A stretch of DNA of 64,000 nucleotides from Chondrosia reniformis (GCA_947172415.1 OX359199.1:2506001-2570000); one strand, 5' to 3'. Shown: positions 1 to 13,400, counted from the first letter of the stretch. Numbers and translations are program-made. The notes: generated by a model not told the origin, from the sequence alone.

Positions 1-188
1 GTTGAGGGGATCACCTTGAGTTGTGCCTTCTAAGCCTTTGCCGTTAATGTATAGGTACAATTCCTGATTGGTGTTGGTAACAGCAGTTATTAGGGATTTG
101 TATATAGAGGTGTTGGATTTCCAGGGGGCATTCTCTCGGTTGAGTGAGTTAGAGCATTTAACTGGCTCATTATAACTATAAATTTAAC
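1..188 (-). mobile_element. LINE reverse-transcriptase fragment
   Basis: Read on the minus strand, one open frame gives NSLNRENAPW, then a spacer, then YLYINGKGLEGTTQGDPLN running off the left edge. The pair SLNRxNA and EGTTQGDPL is the signature of non-LTR (LINE-type) reverse transcriptases, covering the palm motif just before the catalytic YADD box, which lies outside the window. No stop interrupts the visible ~60 codons, so the copy may be fairly young or continue as a longer ORF to the left. It lies downstream of the first exon at 292-608 on the same strand and is probably inside or beyond that gene's first intron. Confidence 0.75.
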
Positions 189-291
189 TGCTGTTTAGTC
201 ATCTGATGGCAATTGTTTCTAGTAGTTTCAATTGTGACTCGAGATATACAGAAGGAACAAGGCGTTTTGTTAGGGCCTAATTGACACTTAC

Positions 292-608
292 ATGTATCTA
301 TATAAAATAAATTGCTGTATGTGTGCTGCTTCTTCTGAATCTTCAGCATTACCTTCAGATTGGATAGGCATGGCGGTTGGACTAACAACTTCTCTAACGA
401 TCTCTTCTTCCCTCAAAGTCGGCACGGGGAATTCTTCACCTTCTGCACTGGTCTTGTCGCCTTTCTCAAGTGATTCTTGGCTGCTGACATCTTCATCTAG
501 AGTTACTCCTTCATACTCTATCTCTACATCACCAAATTCCTTTTCCAGCTGATCAAAAATATCGTCAATATATCGTCTACCTTGCATTTTGCCGAGCCGT
601 ATCTTCAT
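292..608 (-). CDS. First coding exon of an unrecognised acidic protein (partial)
   Basis: An open frame starts at the ATG at 608 (MKIRLGKMQGRRYIDD; an in-frame ATG at 587 is a possible alternative). It runs 105 codons to a good donor, AT|GTAAGT, at 292/291, leaving phase 2. The stretch is acidic and rich in Glu, Asp and Ser (FDQLEKEFGDVEIEYEGVTL, then GEEFPVPTLREEEI). I see no signal peptide, membrane segment or known domain. The remaining exons lie beyond the left edge. The family is not recognised. That it is coding is supported by frame length, composition and the donor, but not by homology. Confidence 0.5.
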
Positions 609-3444
609 AACACTTCAAGATAATTTAATCAGACAATAAGCTGTAGGGTGATCTTTGTCTAAGGTATTATTGCAGTCATATCTGGTACTCCCGAAAATCC
701 GGCAACTTTTTCTTATGAAAACGTTTTTCATTCATTTTGACAAATTCTTGCAGTCACCTCAAAACATTGTTTTCATGTGAACGGTAACATATAATTGTTT
801 ATAATATGCCAGTGTACTAGTTTCCTGACTTAAGCAGCATGTGGTAAGACTTCATTATTGTTGTTCTACATATATCAGAGAGTACGGTAGTACTCTCTAA
901 ATAGGAATGGCCGGGGAAAAAATGGCCGCCCTATCCAATGTATTAGCAATCAACACCTCATAAATCGCCAACGAAGCGATTTTCGGTTATTTGCAGCGAT
1001 TAATGCACGCTTTCCTAAATGCCAAAACATGTTTCGACGCTCTACACGCTCTATAGCGTTCAAAAAGGGGCTAACTAGGAATAGACCCACTTCCAAAATT
1101 CTTTTTTTCTTCTTCTTCTTCTTCTTCTTTTATTGAATAGACTAGCGCTAATATGCGAACTTATGCGGGCACGTACTAGTTATAAATCGTCATAAATATT
1201 TCGGAACTAGGGAATAGACAGCCCTAAATCTCAATGCGCTCTACAATAAGCATGTTAATTGTGAAGAGTGAAAATTGTGGTCTTCTCGAACGCCATTTTT
1301 TAATTAAGACATCATGGTTTTCGGTATATTTCTCTTGTCTAAGACGTTATTTTGAGATCTTCGCCGAGAAAACTTTCAAATCAATTTAATATTAAGAGGA
1401 AAAAAGGGGGAATACAAGTAAATAAAAAACATTTACAAAAATGATGTTAGAAGTAGTAATGGCAGTGTTCACTAATACATCTGCAAAAAGTATCGAAACA
1501 AGACATTGATTATATGATAAGGCTAATCATACAGAAGTTGCATATACTGAAATTTAAGTAACTTAACCATACACTTCTGTGTTTGGGCGCACCATTCCTA
1601 CTTAAGGTTTAGTGCGCCCAAACACAGAAGTGTATGGTTAAGTTACTTAAATTTCAGTATATATGCAACTTCTGTATGATTAGCCTTATCATATAATCAA
1701 TGTCTTGTTTCGATACTTTTTGCAGATGTATTAGTGAACACTGCCATTACTACTTCTAACATCATTTTTGTAAATGTTTTTTATTTACTTTATATATATA
1801 TACAAAGGATATACAATACAAGCTGTGTATAGGTTATCCTGTTATTTATATATATCTTAGTTTTTTGTAGAACTTAAGCATTTTAAAAGTCCATGCTGGG
1901 ATTACTCAAGTTCTCCAGAGGAAAAAGATCTAACGCATAATATTATGCATGTGTGACACAGAACTGCAAACTAATCTTTGACACTTGAAAGTCACTGAAA
2001 AACTTTCATGTAGAAGCATGCAGCCAAACATTTTGCTATACCTTCGATAGAATTGCCAAACTTGTGTGTTCAGTATGCCCACGTCAGTATTTACCAAATC
2101 GCGATCGAGATAGCATATTCTATCTATGAATGTTCTCATGTTTTGGTGTGAATATTATATAAAAACATCATTCTTTGTGATATTACATGAAGTGAATGGA
2201 TATGGTTCATGATCACATACTCTCAATAGTCATTTGGCTTATTGTATATAGTAAATGACAAATTAAGGTTGTACATGATGGGTTTTACGGGATAGGAAAG
2301 TCAGTAACAGCTGGAATAGAACAGTCTTTGTTTTACACATTCATACTTAGCAATGTAAGGTACAATGTTCTAGTACTGACTTATTGTATGTTTCAGTAGC
2401 ACTTGTTTAGTTATGTTACAAGTACATATTGGTCAGTGTTGAACTAGTTGTGTGTGGGGAGACTATATACTTGCAGTGTTAATAGAATTAAATAGTGTAA
2501 GGCAGGCAATGGCGGCCCTTTAATTTAACACTACTTTGAAAATTTTCCACTAGTTAGATCACCAAAATGATTACTATTCAGAAGGTATGGAAAAGGTCAA
2601 TTGTATTCAGGTGACTATATATTTACACTAAGTGATCATGAACTTTTCAGTGTTGTGCTTAGTTTGGTATTGAAACATGCAAGTTACTAATAAATATTGT
2701 ATGTATCTTAATCTATAATTTTCCCGTATATAAGGAAAACAAGAATAACTTATAGACCATTCATATATAATTGTTACATTCAATTTTGTCAATTAATGTA
2801 AATGCTATCTTTACTTCTCACAGCGTGTTATTCTGTAGAATGAAAAAGATAATGGAATTAAGAGATTTTCTATAGTGGCCATATACAGTGGCCCCGCTTA
2901 ATCGCATATTGCCTTAAAGGAATATACTGCTTATTAGAATGTGGCATATAATTACAGAATCATTTGGTATCTCAGACAATAGAAATTTAATTGGTTAATG
3001 GAATATTCCTTTAAAAGAATATTGGAATACAAATCTTAGAAATATTTCAATAAAATGTGAATTTCATAAACATTGGCAATTTATATTAAGAATTTAACTG
3101 TAACCGACCTGTAAGTTCAACTTAGATAGCAAACGATAAGACAGCGCCTTCCTGAAGCAAAAATGAGCTTAGCTACACGTTTGGTTATACGTATATTAAA
3201 CTTACGTTAGTCACTCGCATACAAACAGAACAAGTCACACTACCAGCAGTGTAAAATGCTTAGACTTTACCTTTGCTGTTAGAATTTATGTCAAAAGCTG
3301 TATACACTTCCTATATACTAAGAGGAAGAGGCTATGAAAAAGGGTCTTGTTTTTTTTTCAATTAGACCGTATGAACTGTTAATTTAGTATACAGTTCCTC
3401 ATAATATTATGCATTTGGAAAAAGTCTATATACATACAATTTTA
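609..3444. other. Intergenic region without a recognisable gene
   Basis: About 2.8 kb between the first exon of the left-hand gene and the 3' end of the FN3 gene. It holds a TTC/CTT microsatellite near 1103-1130 and the large hairpin at 1416-1790. Short open frames here (for example around 1930-2139) have no domain, no convincing splice sites and no family likeness. A missed terminal exon of the FN3 gene cannot be excluded. Confidence 0.6.
1416..1790. repeat. Near-perfect 375-bp inverted repeat (hairpin element)
   Basis: Left arm 1416-1592 and right arm 1612-1790 are reverse complements over about 177 bp. The one obvious difference is a 2-bp length change in a TATA stretch. The spacer is about 19 bp. 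The arm inner ends read TGGGCGCAC / GTGCGCCCA. No clear target-site duplication is visible. The high arm identity implies a young foldback element or very recent copying. A partly matching piece (CTTCTGTGCGATTAGCCTTA) occurs near 27723, so the sequence belongs to a dispersed family. Confidence 0.9.
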
Positions 3445-6400
3445 TTACCTTGGTGTTTTTACTGAAATCACAGTGTTGGAACCTATTCCAGAAGTAGATT
3501 CAGCATTCAAGAACACCTCATACATCATCCCAGGTGTTAGATTGGTAATGTTGTAGAATGGAATACTTTCAGCTGACTGTCTATATGTAGCTACTCTATG
3601 ACCATTCTTGAAAACATTCAAGTTGTATCTTGTTATAGGTTCCTCACTAAAAACATGTGCTGGTTGCCATAATATAACACAGTGATCAACTGCTGTTGTA
3701 ATACCAACCAAAGCAGGAGCCTCTACACAAATATATGTACAGAAATAAGATTCAAGAAATGACAATGTTCTGTATAGTTATATAGCCCAGAGGCAGTGGC
3801 GGATCTAGGGGGGGTTCCAGCATGGAACCCCCCTCAATTTCTATTCTAAACTTGAGAAAAAGGAAGTTTTTATCTTCATTTGCAGAATAAACTAAAAATG
3901 AATACTCATCGAATAAACAACTTGGCAAGTTTTATAACTACATAACTACCTGGTGTCCGTTGACAGTTCAGGTTTATGTCTTCTCACTTCCCGAATCCAT
4001 CTATCTACTTCAATCTGAGACTACTACAGTACCTGTACTTGTAGAGCGCCTAGTGTCTCGGCCCCCATTTTTATTCGCTAACAAAAACACGAACGATACG
4101 TATATAATGCGACCCTCGTAATTATCTTGGTAATGCCAGCTGCATCTTGAACTTCATGTGCTTTTAGATTCAAACAAAATGGATGGAACGGAAAAGACAA
4201 AAAGATCCTTCGATCATACGCAGAATTAGGTCTTTCTTCACCAATCAGCGGAAGGATAATGGTTAGCTTTGTTCAAATAGCTACAGCTAGCTAGCTAGCT
4301 ATCTTGCCATTGAACATATATAAGACTCCTGTTTGATGATGCTTCCTCCCAGATGATCCAGACAATGTCAGTGGGCAAAGCGGGACAGAACAACTATCAA
4401 AGCAGGAATCTGAACCAGAATTCATACAAGTAGGTGAACAGCTGAGCATGGAACTAGTGGAACCTGGAGGATCTGAAGAACAAATGAATTGCAGTGGTGA
4501 TGTGCTTATACAAGATTGGGACATTGGTAAACTCATCCATTCTAACGTGAAATTGAACGACCTAAGCAGAAAAAAAGTCTATGGTATTCTGACTTGTGAG
4601 CCCCCTATGGCTACATCTGCATACCCCCGTACTCATCAGTCTGAGTCAGAATCATTTCGCCAATTTCAACCAAGCAATTTCCATGGTTACACTACAGCAA
4701 GTTTGAAGATGGTGCTTTTTGTCGGGCATGTGCAATTTTTGCTCCCAGTTCAATTAGGGGACAGGCTCTTGGGCAATTTGTAACACATCCTTTCAAGATG
4801 GGGATAAAGGGTTTGGAGAAAATTAGAGAGCATGTCACATTGGAATATCACATGACAGCAACCACAAAAATGCAAGAGTTCAAGTCTGCATACGAGAATC
4901 CATCAAGAGCTATTGATACAATATTCGACAAGGAATCAGGATTTATGACAATCAAATTGTTGTTGAGTCTCTTTTGAGAATCGTGATGCTCTGTGGAAAC
5001 AGGGTTTTGCTCTCCATGGTCATAGAGATGACAAAGTTAATTCAGACTGGCAGTCAAAAAAATATTGATAGTAATACACCCTATCTGCATGTGTTAGTGG
5101 CAATTATTCTGTTAATCGAATGTTTCGATCATGTTATTCGAACATGCAAAATCAGTTTTCTTCAAAGGAGCATTTGGTTGGTCGCGTAGAACATGTCTTG
5201 GAAGAAAAACCAAGTTTTAATCGAGTGGATGGATAAGTTTGTTGCTCGTCTTCCAGCGTCTTGTCTAGGTACTCTGCTGAAGGCCGCACTGGTCTGCAGT
5301 GGTCTTGTAGTCCACCTCCCTTGATCCAGCTAAGATCCGTCAGGTCACCGTGCAATGCTTAATGGATATGTTGTCTTTCCTCAGCTCCTTCACGATGGAC
5401 GTCTTGCTGCCATAGTCGAATGATTTGTTAGTGGGCGTAGGCACTCAAACACGGAGCAAAATGTACCGTAAAGGTACAATTGTATGTGTGTGAAAATTTA
5501 TGTGAATTTGGAAAATTTGGCCTCTAAACAAATTTATGCGCTTCTTATTTTTGCGTTTTTGTCTATCAAGATTAAACAACATCTTTTATTATTGACTGAC
5601 TGCCGCTACATTTCCATTCTCAGAAGCATATCTCCCTATGGCAGCTCTCTGTTCAGCGGTAAACAACGTGTAAGCCTTACGCGTTCTCGGCTGGTTTGCT
5701 TGTAGTCTGTGTTGTACCTTGCGTAGAACGGCTACATTTGCTGACTGTGTCACAACATCTCCGAGCTGTGTTTCTCTGGCTGTTGGCAAAGAATTCGCAG
5801 GTTGCATGGAAGTAACGAAACAAAGCCATCATTCACTGCGCTAACGTACGTATGTACGTGTGAAAATCAGCTGCAAATATGATCACATACTTTTATGCCA
5901 TACTAATACAGTGCGAATAGAAATTTATGCGCCCAGGAATTGACTCGCATAATTCGCATAAATAAAACTCAGGCATACAATTGTCACTTTACGGTATATA
6001 ATACTACATGCATAAAAGTGTAATACATATAATTATGTACAAAAATAGACAAATGACCCTCATTTGGGCTCATCAGTGTGGTATACTTCAATGATGGTGA
6101 GTTGGATGACTGTCTCCACTTATTAATCCACCACAAGTGAAAAGCTTCACTGGTCAATTTAATAGGACTTCGGTCCCCCAGCCAAGATTAGACTTCCGTC
6201 ACTTGGCTGGTTGGCTTAATACTTTCCAGTGATTACTTTTTGCTTATCCTCATAGCCTTTGCACAGGCCAAGTGCAATTAACTCCCTTTATTCAGCGTAT
6301 ATACATATATATACATGTGTAGGTTCAAAAAATGCTCAATTTAAAGTTAAACTTCACGTACATGTATAAACCTTGAGTAATACTAAATTTTGCACCAATT

Positions 6401-9400
6401 CCAGAGAATTATGTTTATTTTACATGTACATACCTGGTACATTTGGCAGTACAATCCTTTGATCACTTTCCATGGAAACACTTGAATTAGCAAAGCCAAA
6501 ATTGTTTCCTGCGTAAACTCTCACACAATATGTATTCCCGGGTTCCAAGCTGTTTGCAATGAATCTTTGGCTAGATACTGTCCAGCTGTAGTTTTCTGTT
6601 CCACATTCATAGTCATCGCTAATTACCACTTTGTAAAAGGTTATGCCAAAATGAGAGTTAATGTGTCTGTAAGATGGATCCTCCCATGAAACTTGGATTG
6701 ATGTTGAATTAACAACTTTTAGTTGGACATTTTGTACAGGACCAGATGGAACTATATACAAATAAGATAACAAAATTAAAGCCTGTGACAAGTCCAACGG
6801 ATTTCTAAATCACAACACAAATATATAGGATCTATTAGGTATTAAAGTAACATTTATCACTAGTTCAAGTGTGAAATATTAAGTTTACAACACCCCAGAT
6901 ATCACCCGGTTGCCCTGGTAACGTGATATATGTTCCATATACATAACACATACAATTTAATGATAAATATTTATTATGCTCATAATGCATGGATAATTAT
7001 TATATACATTTATATTATTATTATTATTATTATTATTGATTGATTTAAGTGCCTCATGTGCAGTTGCACACTAGGGCTAAATTTGCCCAATGCAGCACTA
7101 TATACCATAAACATTGACACCAGTATATGCATATACACACAGAAACAGTTCTGATTATCACCCCATACAACAGACAGTTATATATGTCTGACAGTGTCTA
7201 TACATCTTCCTCTTAGTCCACTACGTAGCCCCAAACCAGCTCTTTAATCTTTCCAGTCTCCAATAATCATGGTGCCATAGTGATTCCACCTCCACCAATA
7301 ACTTTTCTGAGCTGTTAGGCTCAAACCACCATATATATTTACCGTTCCTTCTCTTGAAAAGTCTTTCTACTTTTACCCCCCTTGCTTTGTCAGTACCAAT
7401 GCAGACACCAATTTCTTTTTGGACCTGATTTACATTTATTAGCCTGCCTGTCCCCCACAACTTCCTAATTCCCTTCTTTCTTCTTTTGCCCTCTGCTGAA
7501 TTCAAAGTGCCAGCAGTCAATACCATTTCCACTTCAGAATCTTTACCAACAAAAGTTCCTTGTTTCTTCATCTCAGTGCTTGTGCTCTCCAGTTTGCCAA
7601 TTAGAGTTCTAATTTCCACACATCTCTCTTCAGTCCTTTGTGTTAATTCACCGATTCTAACTGCCATTTCCTCCTGTAAAGAGCTAAGACTTTCCTGCAC
7701 TTCTGCAGTCGCTTTGCAACTGACCTCGACTCTGTCTAAAAGGGCTTGCCACCGCATCAAAATGTTGGTCGAGCAAAAGAAGCAAAGGAAGTGCACGTCA
7801 TCCTTAGCGACAACCACCTGAGCCACTCGGTAGCAAGAAGGATGCGACCAGCACGTGCAGCCCTCGCAACAAACCCAGTCTCTCTTGTCCCTAGCTGCTG
7901 ACTCTCTGTTCTTCCCGCAAATACGGTTAATAACGTCCGTTTTGCACGGAGTTTTTGCCGACTCTCCCTCCTGCCTTACAACTGCGCTTCCCGTAAAACT
8001 CCCTCTGCGCCTTGGCGTGGGTGTCTCAAGCGCTCCCAAAGCACCTTTATCTAGCAAATTTGCCTGTCTTGCATAATTTACTGGCATTTTACCACCGCAA
8101 CAAATCGACTACTTCTTCTCCAAACGTATCCTAGCAACATATATATGTCTTACATCAACTATGTATGTATATATATACTACATATATACAGTATACCAAA
8201 ATGGCATGAAGCATAAATAAAAAAAATGTTCATATTATGTATAGCTGTGTTGGTGGACTACTTGCTAAATTGCAAATCACTGCAATTAGCATATATTGTT
8301 ACTCAGAGTTTTCCTTCACAATATATATTACGTATATATGTACTCACAAATTGACAGCTGAAGTTAGCAACCACCAAAATATATTATATTTATCATTAAT
8401 TCTAGCCTTATATACATATACGGTATATATTATATATATAACATTTAAACTATTCCTGTACCTGTCCCTTTGGTTGAGGTATAAGAATATCTAGCAGGCC
8501 CTGCTGCAAAGTAGTTAACTACTGTTACTGCTGCTTTGTAGTAACATGATTCTTCCAAATTTGAAAACTTTATCATCCTAGAGCTGCCATTAATGTACTT
8601 AGTTTCCTTAAAGGGTAGTCGGTGATTCAGTGATTGGACTGTTACAATGAAATGAGAAATGTCACAGTTAATTACTGTAGGTGCTTCAAATAGGACTTTA
8701 AAAGAAGTTGATGTTCTCTCTGTAAACTGGATATATCTAGGCTGACCTGGTATACCTACAGATATTTGTATAATATATATTGTGGTGGAATTGATAATAA
8801 AACATCTTTTGCCAGTACAATTTGCAGCTAACCTGGAATACAGCAAACTTCAGCTGTCTTTTTTCTGCAGTTTGAATTGGGCAGTAAAAGAATCTGTTCG
8901 TTTCTATCTGTAAATATTGTCTCTAGAATGGTAATATTAACCTTGTACATTATTCTGTATGCTACTCCTGGGGTCATCACAGGTATACAAAGGGTGTTAA
9001 ATCCTGAAGTTGATTTCAACTGTAGTGACTTAGTAATCAAGTCAGCACTGCCGGTTAATTTAGTGACTACTATTTGAAGATTTTCTGCACTAAGGTTAAC
9101 TCTTGTTTCATGATGAGAGTAGTTATAATTAGAGATTGAATACGATAATGAGATTGCTTGGCATCCGGATGATGATGGATTAATAATGACTGTAATATAT
9201 AGAGAGATAAAGATAACATGAATGTTGCTGGTCCGGTTATTGATTTTTTAGAATGAAAGATTTCCTTTAGAATACTGTCATTGTACTACATGCACGGTAC
9301 ATGTGTTGAACACTTTTAAGCAAACATGTATTATGTATTACGAAGAATACATAGCATGATCCCACGATTCTATACTATATATATACAGGGACTTGTAACC

Positions 9401-10376
9401 AAGAAGGAGACAAAGATTCCCATGGTCACTGAAGAAGGGTGTCATTCCCAGAACCAACTTTCTGGTTCAGTGGAGAAGAAGAAGAAGAAGACTCTATAGA
9501 TCTTGCATCTTCATCCAAAGCTCTAACTAGATTAAGTTCCCATATAACCTTTTACTCCAGAAATTGTAGCATATATATTATATAGAACAAGGTGTTTTAA
9601 ATTATTCATGAGCATGTATATACATATATATGCTTTTTAATGGATCATCCTAATTTTTTGTGTTCTGTTTATATATTATATTTATATAATTAGCTAATGT
9701 CTATATACATAAATATATATATTCTTAAGAGAGAATGAACACATCATTATTTTGAAATATACAGAAAATCAAGTGATGTGTTGTAATATATCTGTCTTAC
9801 CATAGGGTTGAAAAGAGAATTCATATCTCTTACTGTATTGTCCCCACCCCTGAGCTGTTCTGGCCTTTATTCTAATGTACTGTGTATTTCCCATGTAATT
9901 TTTCTCAAAAGAAACTGACAAAAAAGTCATACTACCAGTTGTTACAAAGTACTTTATGTTTGAACCTGCTTGATATTCCAAAGTATAACCTAAGACGTTG
10001 TCCATACCAGATGATTCCCACAAAATGTGCAGAGTTCTAAACAAGGGAACTATAGCTAACACCTTTGGTATCAGAGGAACTACAATTTAAAAGAAAAGTT
10101 GTACTTTTATAAATATTTATATACAACACATAAACATGAAATTAAAACATTTTTAACAGCCAGGTTTCAAAGGGTGCTCCAGTATATATGCACCAACAGA
10201 TTAATTTCATAGGTTTCAAATTAGTTTTCATGAAACTGCCACGTTTTTAAAGTAAGAATGTATGTATATAAAGGCAGACATGGGCAGATGATATGAAACC
10301 TAAAATTTGATATATTTAAACTCATATATATACGTATATATATACCTGTACGTATGTTGTTCATATAACATGATCA

Positions 10377-10417
<41 letters not shown>

Positions 10418-13400
10418 GTTTATTACTCACTTGAAGAGTTGGTAAGAAATGTAACAGTTCCAGCATTAAGTCCAATAGCTATTCCTATGCTATTTCTTGC
10501 TAGGATTCTAACCATATACAAATTGCTGTGTTTTAAATTTAATAGGGTATAACTTGTAATATTGGGCAAATCTATGACAAGTCCATCGTTGATAATAATC
10601 CCGTAGCCTGTTGGTCCGTCTCTGTGGTTAATATCAGTCTCTGTAGGAGGCAACCAAGTGATAGTAGCAGATGTAGAAGACAGGTTTGATACCTGTATAT
10701 TCTGAGGAGGTCCACTTGGAACTATATAGCAAACATTGTATGTAATGTACATACTATTTTGTAGCTATGTGCAATATGTATGAATTATAAATATACCGTA
10801 TAGCGGGAAAATTTGGCAGGTAATATATTCCCGATATTTTAGCATTTGGCGAGTTTTATATTTGGCGGATTGCCTCGTAACTATGATGCAATCGTTGGCA
10901 TAATTTTTTAAATGGACGACGGTACCGTTACGTTCAAAATCGATAGCTGCTTTTGCGAATTTGGCGAAGAATTAAATTTGGCGAACTTTAAATTACTCGC
11001 CTAATCGCCAAATGTAAGTCCTCGCCATATTTCCCACTATACGGTAGCTGTAAGAGATCTATATAGAAATTGCAATCAGATAAAAGGAACTTTCCACATA
11101 CTTAACAATTCTGTTAATTATCATCATTGAACTCTGGATATTACCCCTACCCACTCATGTCCCCTAAGGAATGCAATGAGCAAATGGACAGAACCGAAGT
11201 TCGTTTGATGGGAACCAGAGCCACTCAAAAAATGGTTGAGCCATAGACAGCTGTTTCATCCTTATTAGGACTCATCCGTATGGTATACGATGGAAGTTTT
11301 GAGTGGCTAATCTGCTATTATATAGGTACTCCCAAAAGCAAAAACTTGTGGTTTCCTTATCAGCATATAAGGGGTGCAGCCAAAAGTGTGACTGACCACT
11401 AATACGAAAAAATAGGGGAACTTAAAGATCTACAGCCAATCTTAGAGCATTAATATCATCACTAAATTCTGGATATTAATAATCCCCCTATATAATCCTA
11501 ATAAGGACAAAACAGCTGTATATGGCTCGACCATCTTTTTGAATGGCTAGGGGGAGACTCTGGTTCCCATCAAACAAATTTCGGTTCCGCCCATTTGCTC
11601 ATTGCACTCCTCAGTGGACATGAGTGGGTAGGGGTAATATCCAGTGTTTTCATATTACCAGAATTGGAGAACTTTAAGATCTAAATCTGATCTTAAAGCA
11701 TTGATATCATCATCACTAAACATATTCAAAATGAATTTGGATAAGGTGAAACTTCACTTGAATAATTTTGTTTCCTTTGGCACTGTTGGCACATCATATA
11801 TATATATGTATAAAACTTCATGGCCAGTGTCCAATAAGTGTATTGTGTATAAATATAGTTATTTAATGTGGACGTCCCTAGCTTGAATAGGATTAAAGAA
11901 CGTAATTGTATATACACGTATACGTAAGGATTCACAGAAGATCAAGATAAAGAAAAAGACAAAGACTCCCAGGATCACTGATGAAGGGTGGAATTCCCAG
12001 AAACGGCTGTCTGACCCAGTGGAGAAGAAGATGAAAGAAGGGAAAAGAAGGAAGAAAAGACTCCTGTGTCTTCATCTAAAGCTCTCTTTAGGTTTAGTTC
12101 CCCTATAGGCTCTTTTTACAGAATAGGCATATAGCATGTAGGAAAATGGTATCTTAGATTTTTCATGTGGTTATTAAGTCTTCTATATATACATGTATGT
12201 ATTAGATGATAGGGATTTTTTCTAATTGAGTCAAAGTTATCATCTACATCTTCAAGTCTTTTGATTTTTTATCTTTTGAACCTTTTGAGCGTCAGGATAC
12301 TCAAAAAATTCAAATAATGAATTACCGAAAAGGTAAGTTTGCAACAGTTAGAAAAAAATATTATAGCTATCATTTTACATTCTGTATATTATAGGGTAGT
12401 GAAACCTGTGGTATGTGTATTACATATTATATATACAATAGAGAGAGGGAAGAAGAGGCACTTTAACATGCAGGACAACAAACATAAACATGATGAAAGA
12501 CAAAATTAATTTCTGCATGATATGAAAAGACTCACTTCCTGGTGGGGTTCTAGGGTTCGGACTTGCAAAAACAGCTGGAGATCTTTTACCACTTTCCACA
12601 GCAACCACTGCAACTTTATAAATTACATCCGGTATAAAATTAGAATGACTAAATATTTTTCCAGATATAGTCTTTATCAATACTTGCTGGTGGAAGAGAT
12701 TTTGAGATGTGTATGTCACTTCATATGTTGGTCTTTCTCTGAGATCATTAACAATAACCAGGATACGACGAGAAGAAGTGGGCATTGCACTCACAGATTG
12801 AGGAGGCTCTGCATTTAATGCAAATTGAAAGTGTGAATGGACCATACATTACAAAATTGTGTAACAACAAATGTTTCAACAATTCTATAGATTATAAGAC
12901 ATATAAAACTCTACATAAATACTTATAAAGGTAACCAATTTTAACATATATATAGTGCGGCCTGGTAGCCTTAAATGGCGAGGGCTTAATGCGCCCAGGA
13001 AGTCGGGCTATGTACCTGGGCGGACGGGCTGGTAGCCTTAAGTGGCGATGGTTTATATGTGTCCAGGTATAGCCCTGTGCCCCCTAACCAGAATTGGTTG
13101 GCATTTATCTATGCCTTAATGTACATACATGCATGAGCACTTTAATAATATTAATAATAATAATAATAATACCCATTTAGGTATAAATAAAAGGAATTTC
13201 AATTTATTGTTTCTATAATTTAACAAATGGAACAGTAAAAACTACCTAAAAACTTGTTAGAGCTTGCATTTAAAACAGCTCTTGTGATATATGAAAGAGT
13301 TAATTATTATTGGTGGTTAAACCACTAAATAGCCACCAGTGGGATGATTCCTGGTAACTAAAGCGTTATCTTCCTCTTGTGATACGTGCATGCAAGTGAG

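Noticed and set aside
1930-2139. Possible terminal exon of the FN3 gene
   Set aside because: No transmembrane segment, no acceptor in the right phase and no family likeness; the FN3 stop at 3445 with overlapping AATAAA is simpler.
7486-7821. Plus-strand frame opposite the PHD ORF
   Set aside because: Shadow frame; the minus frame has the zinc-cluster spacing and coiled coil.
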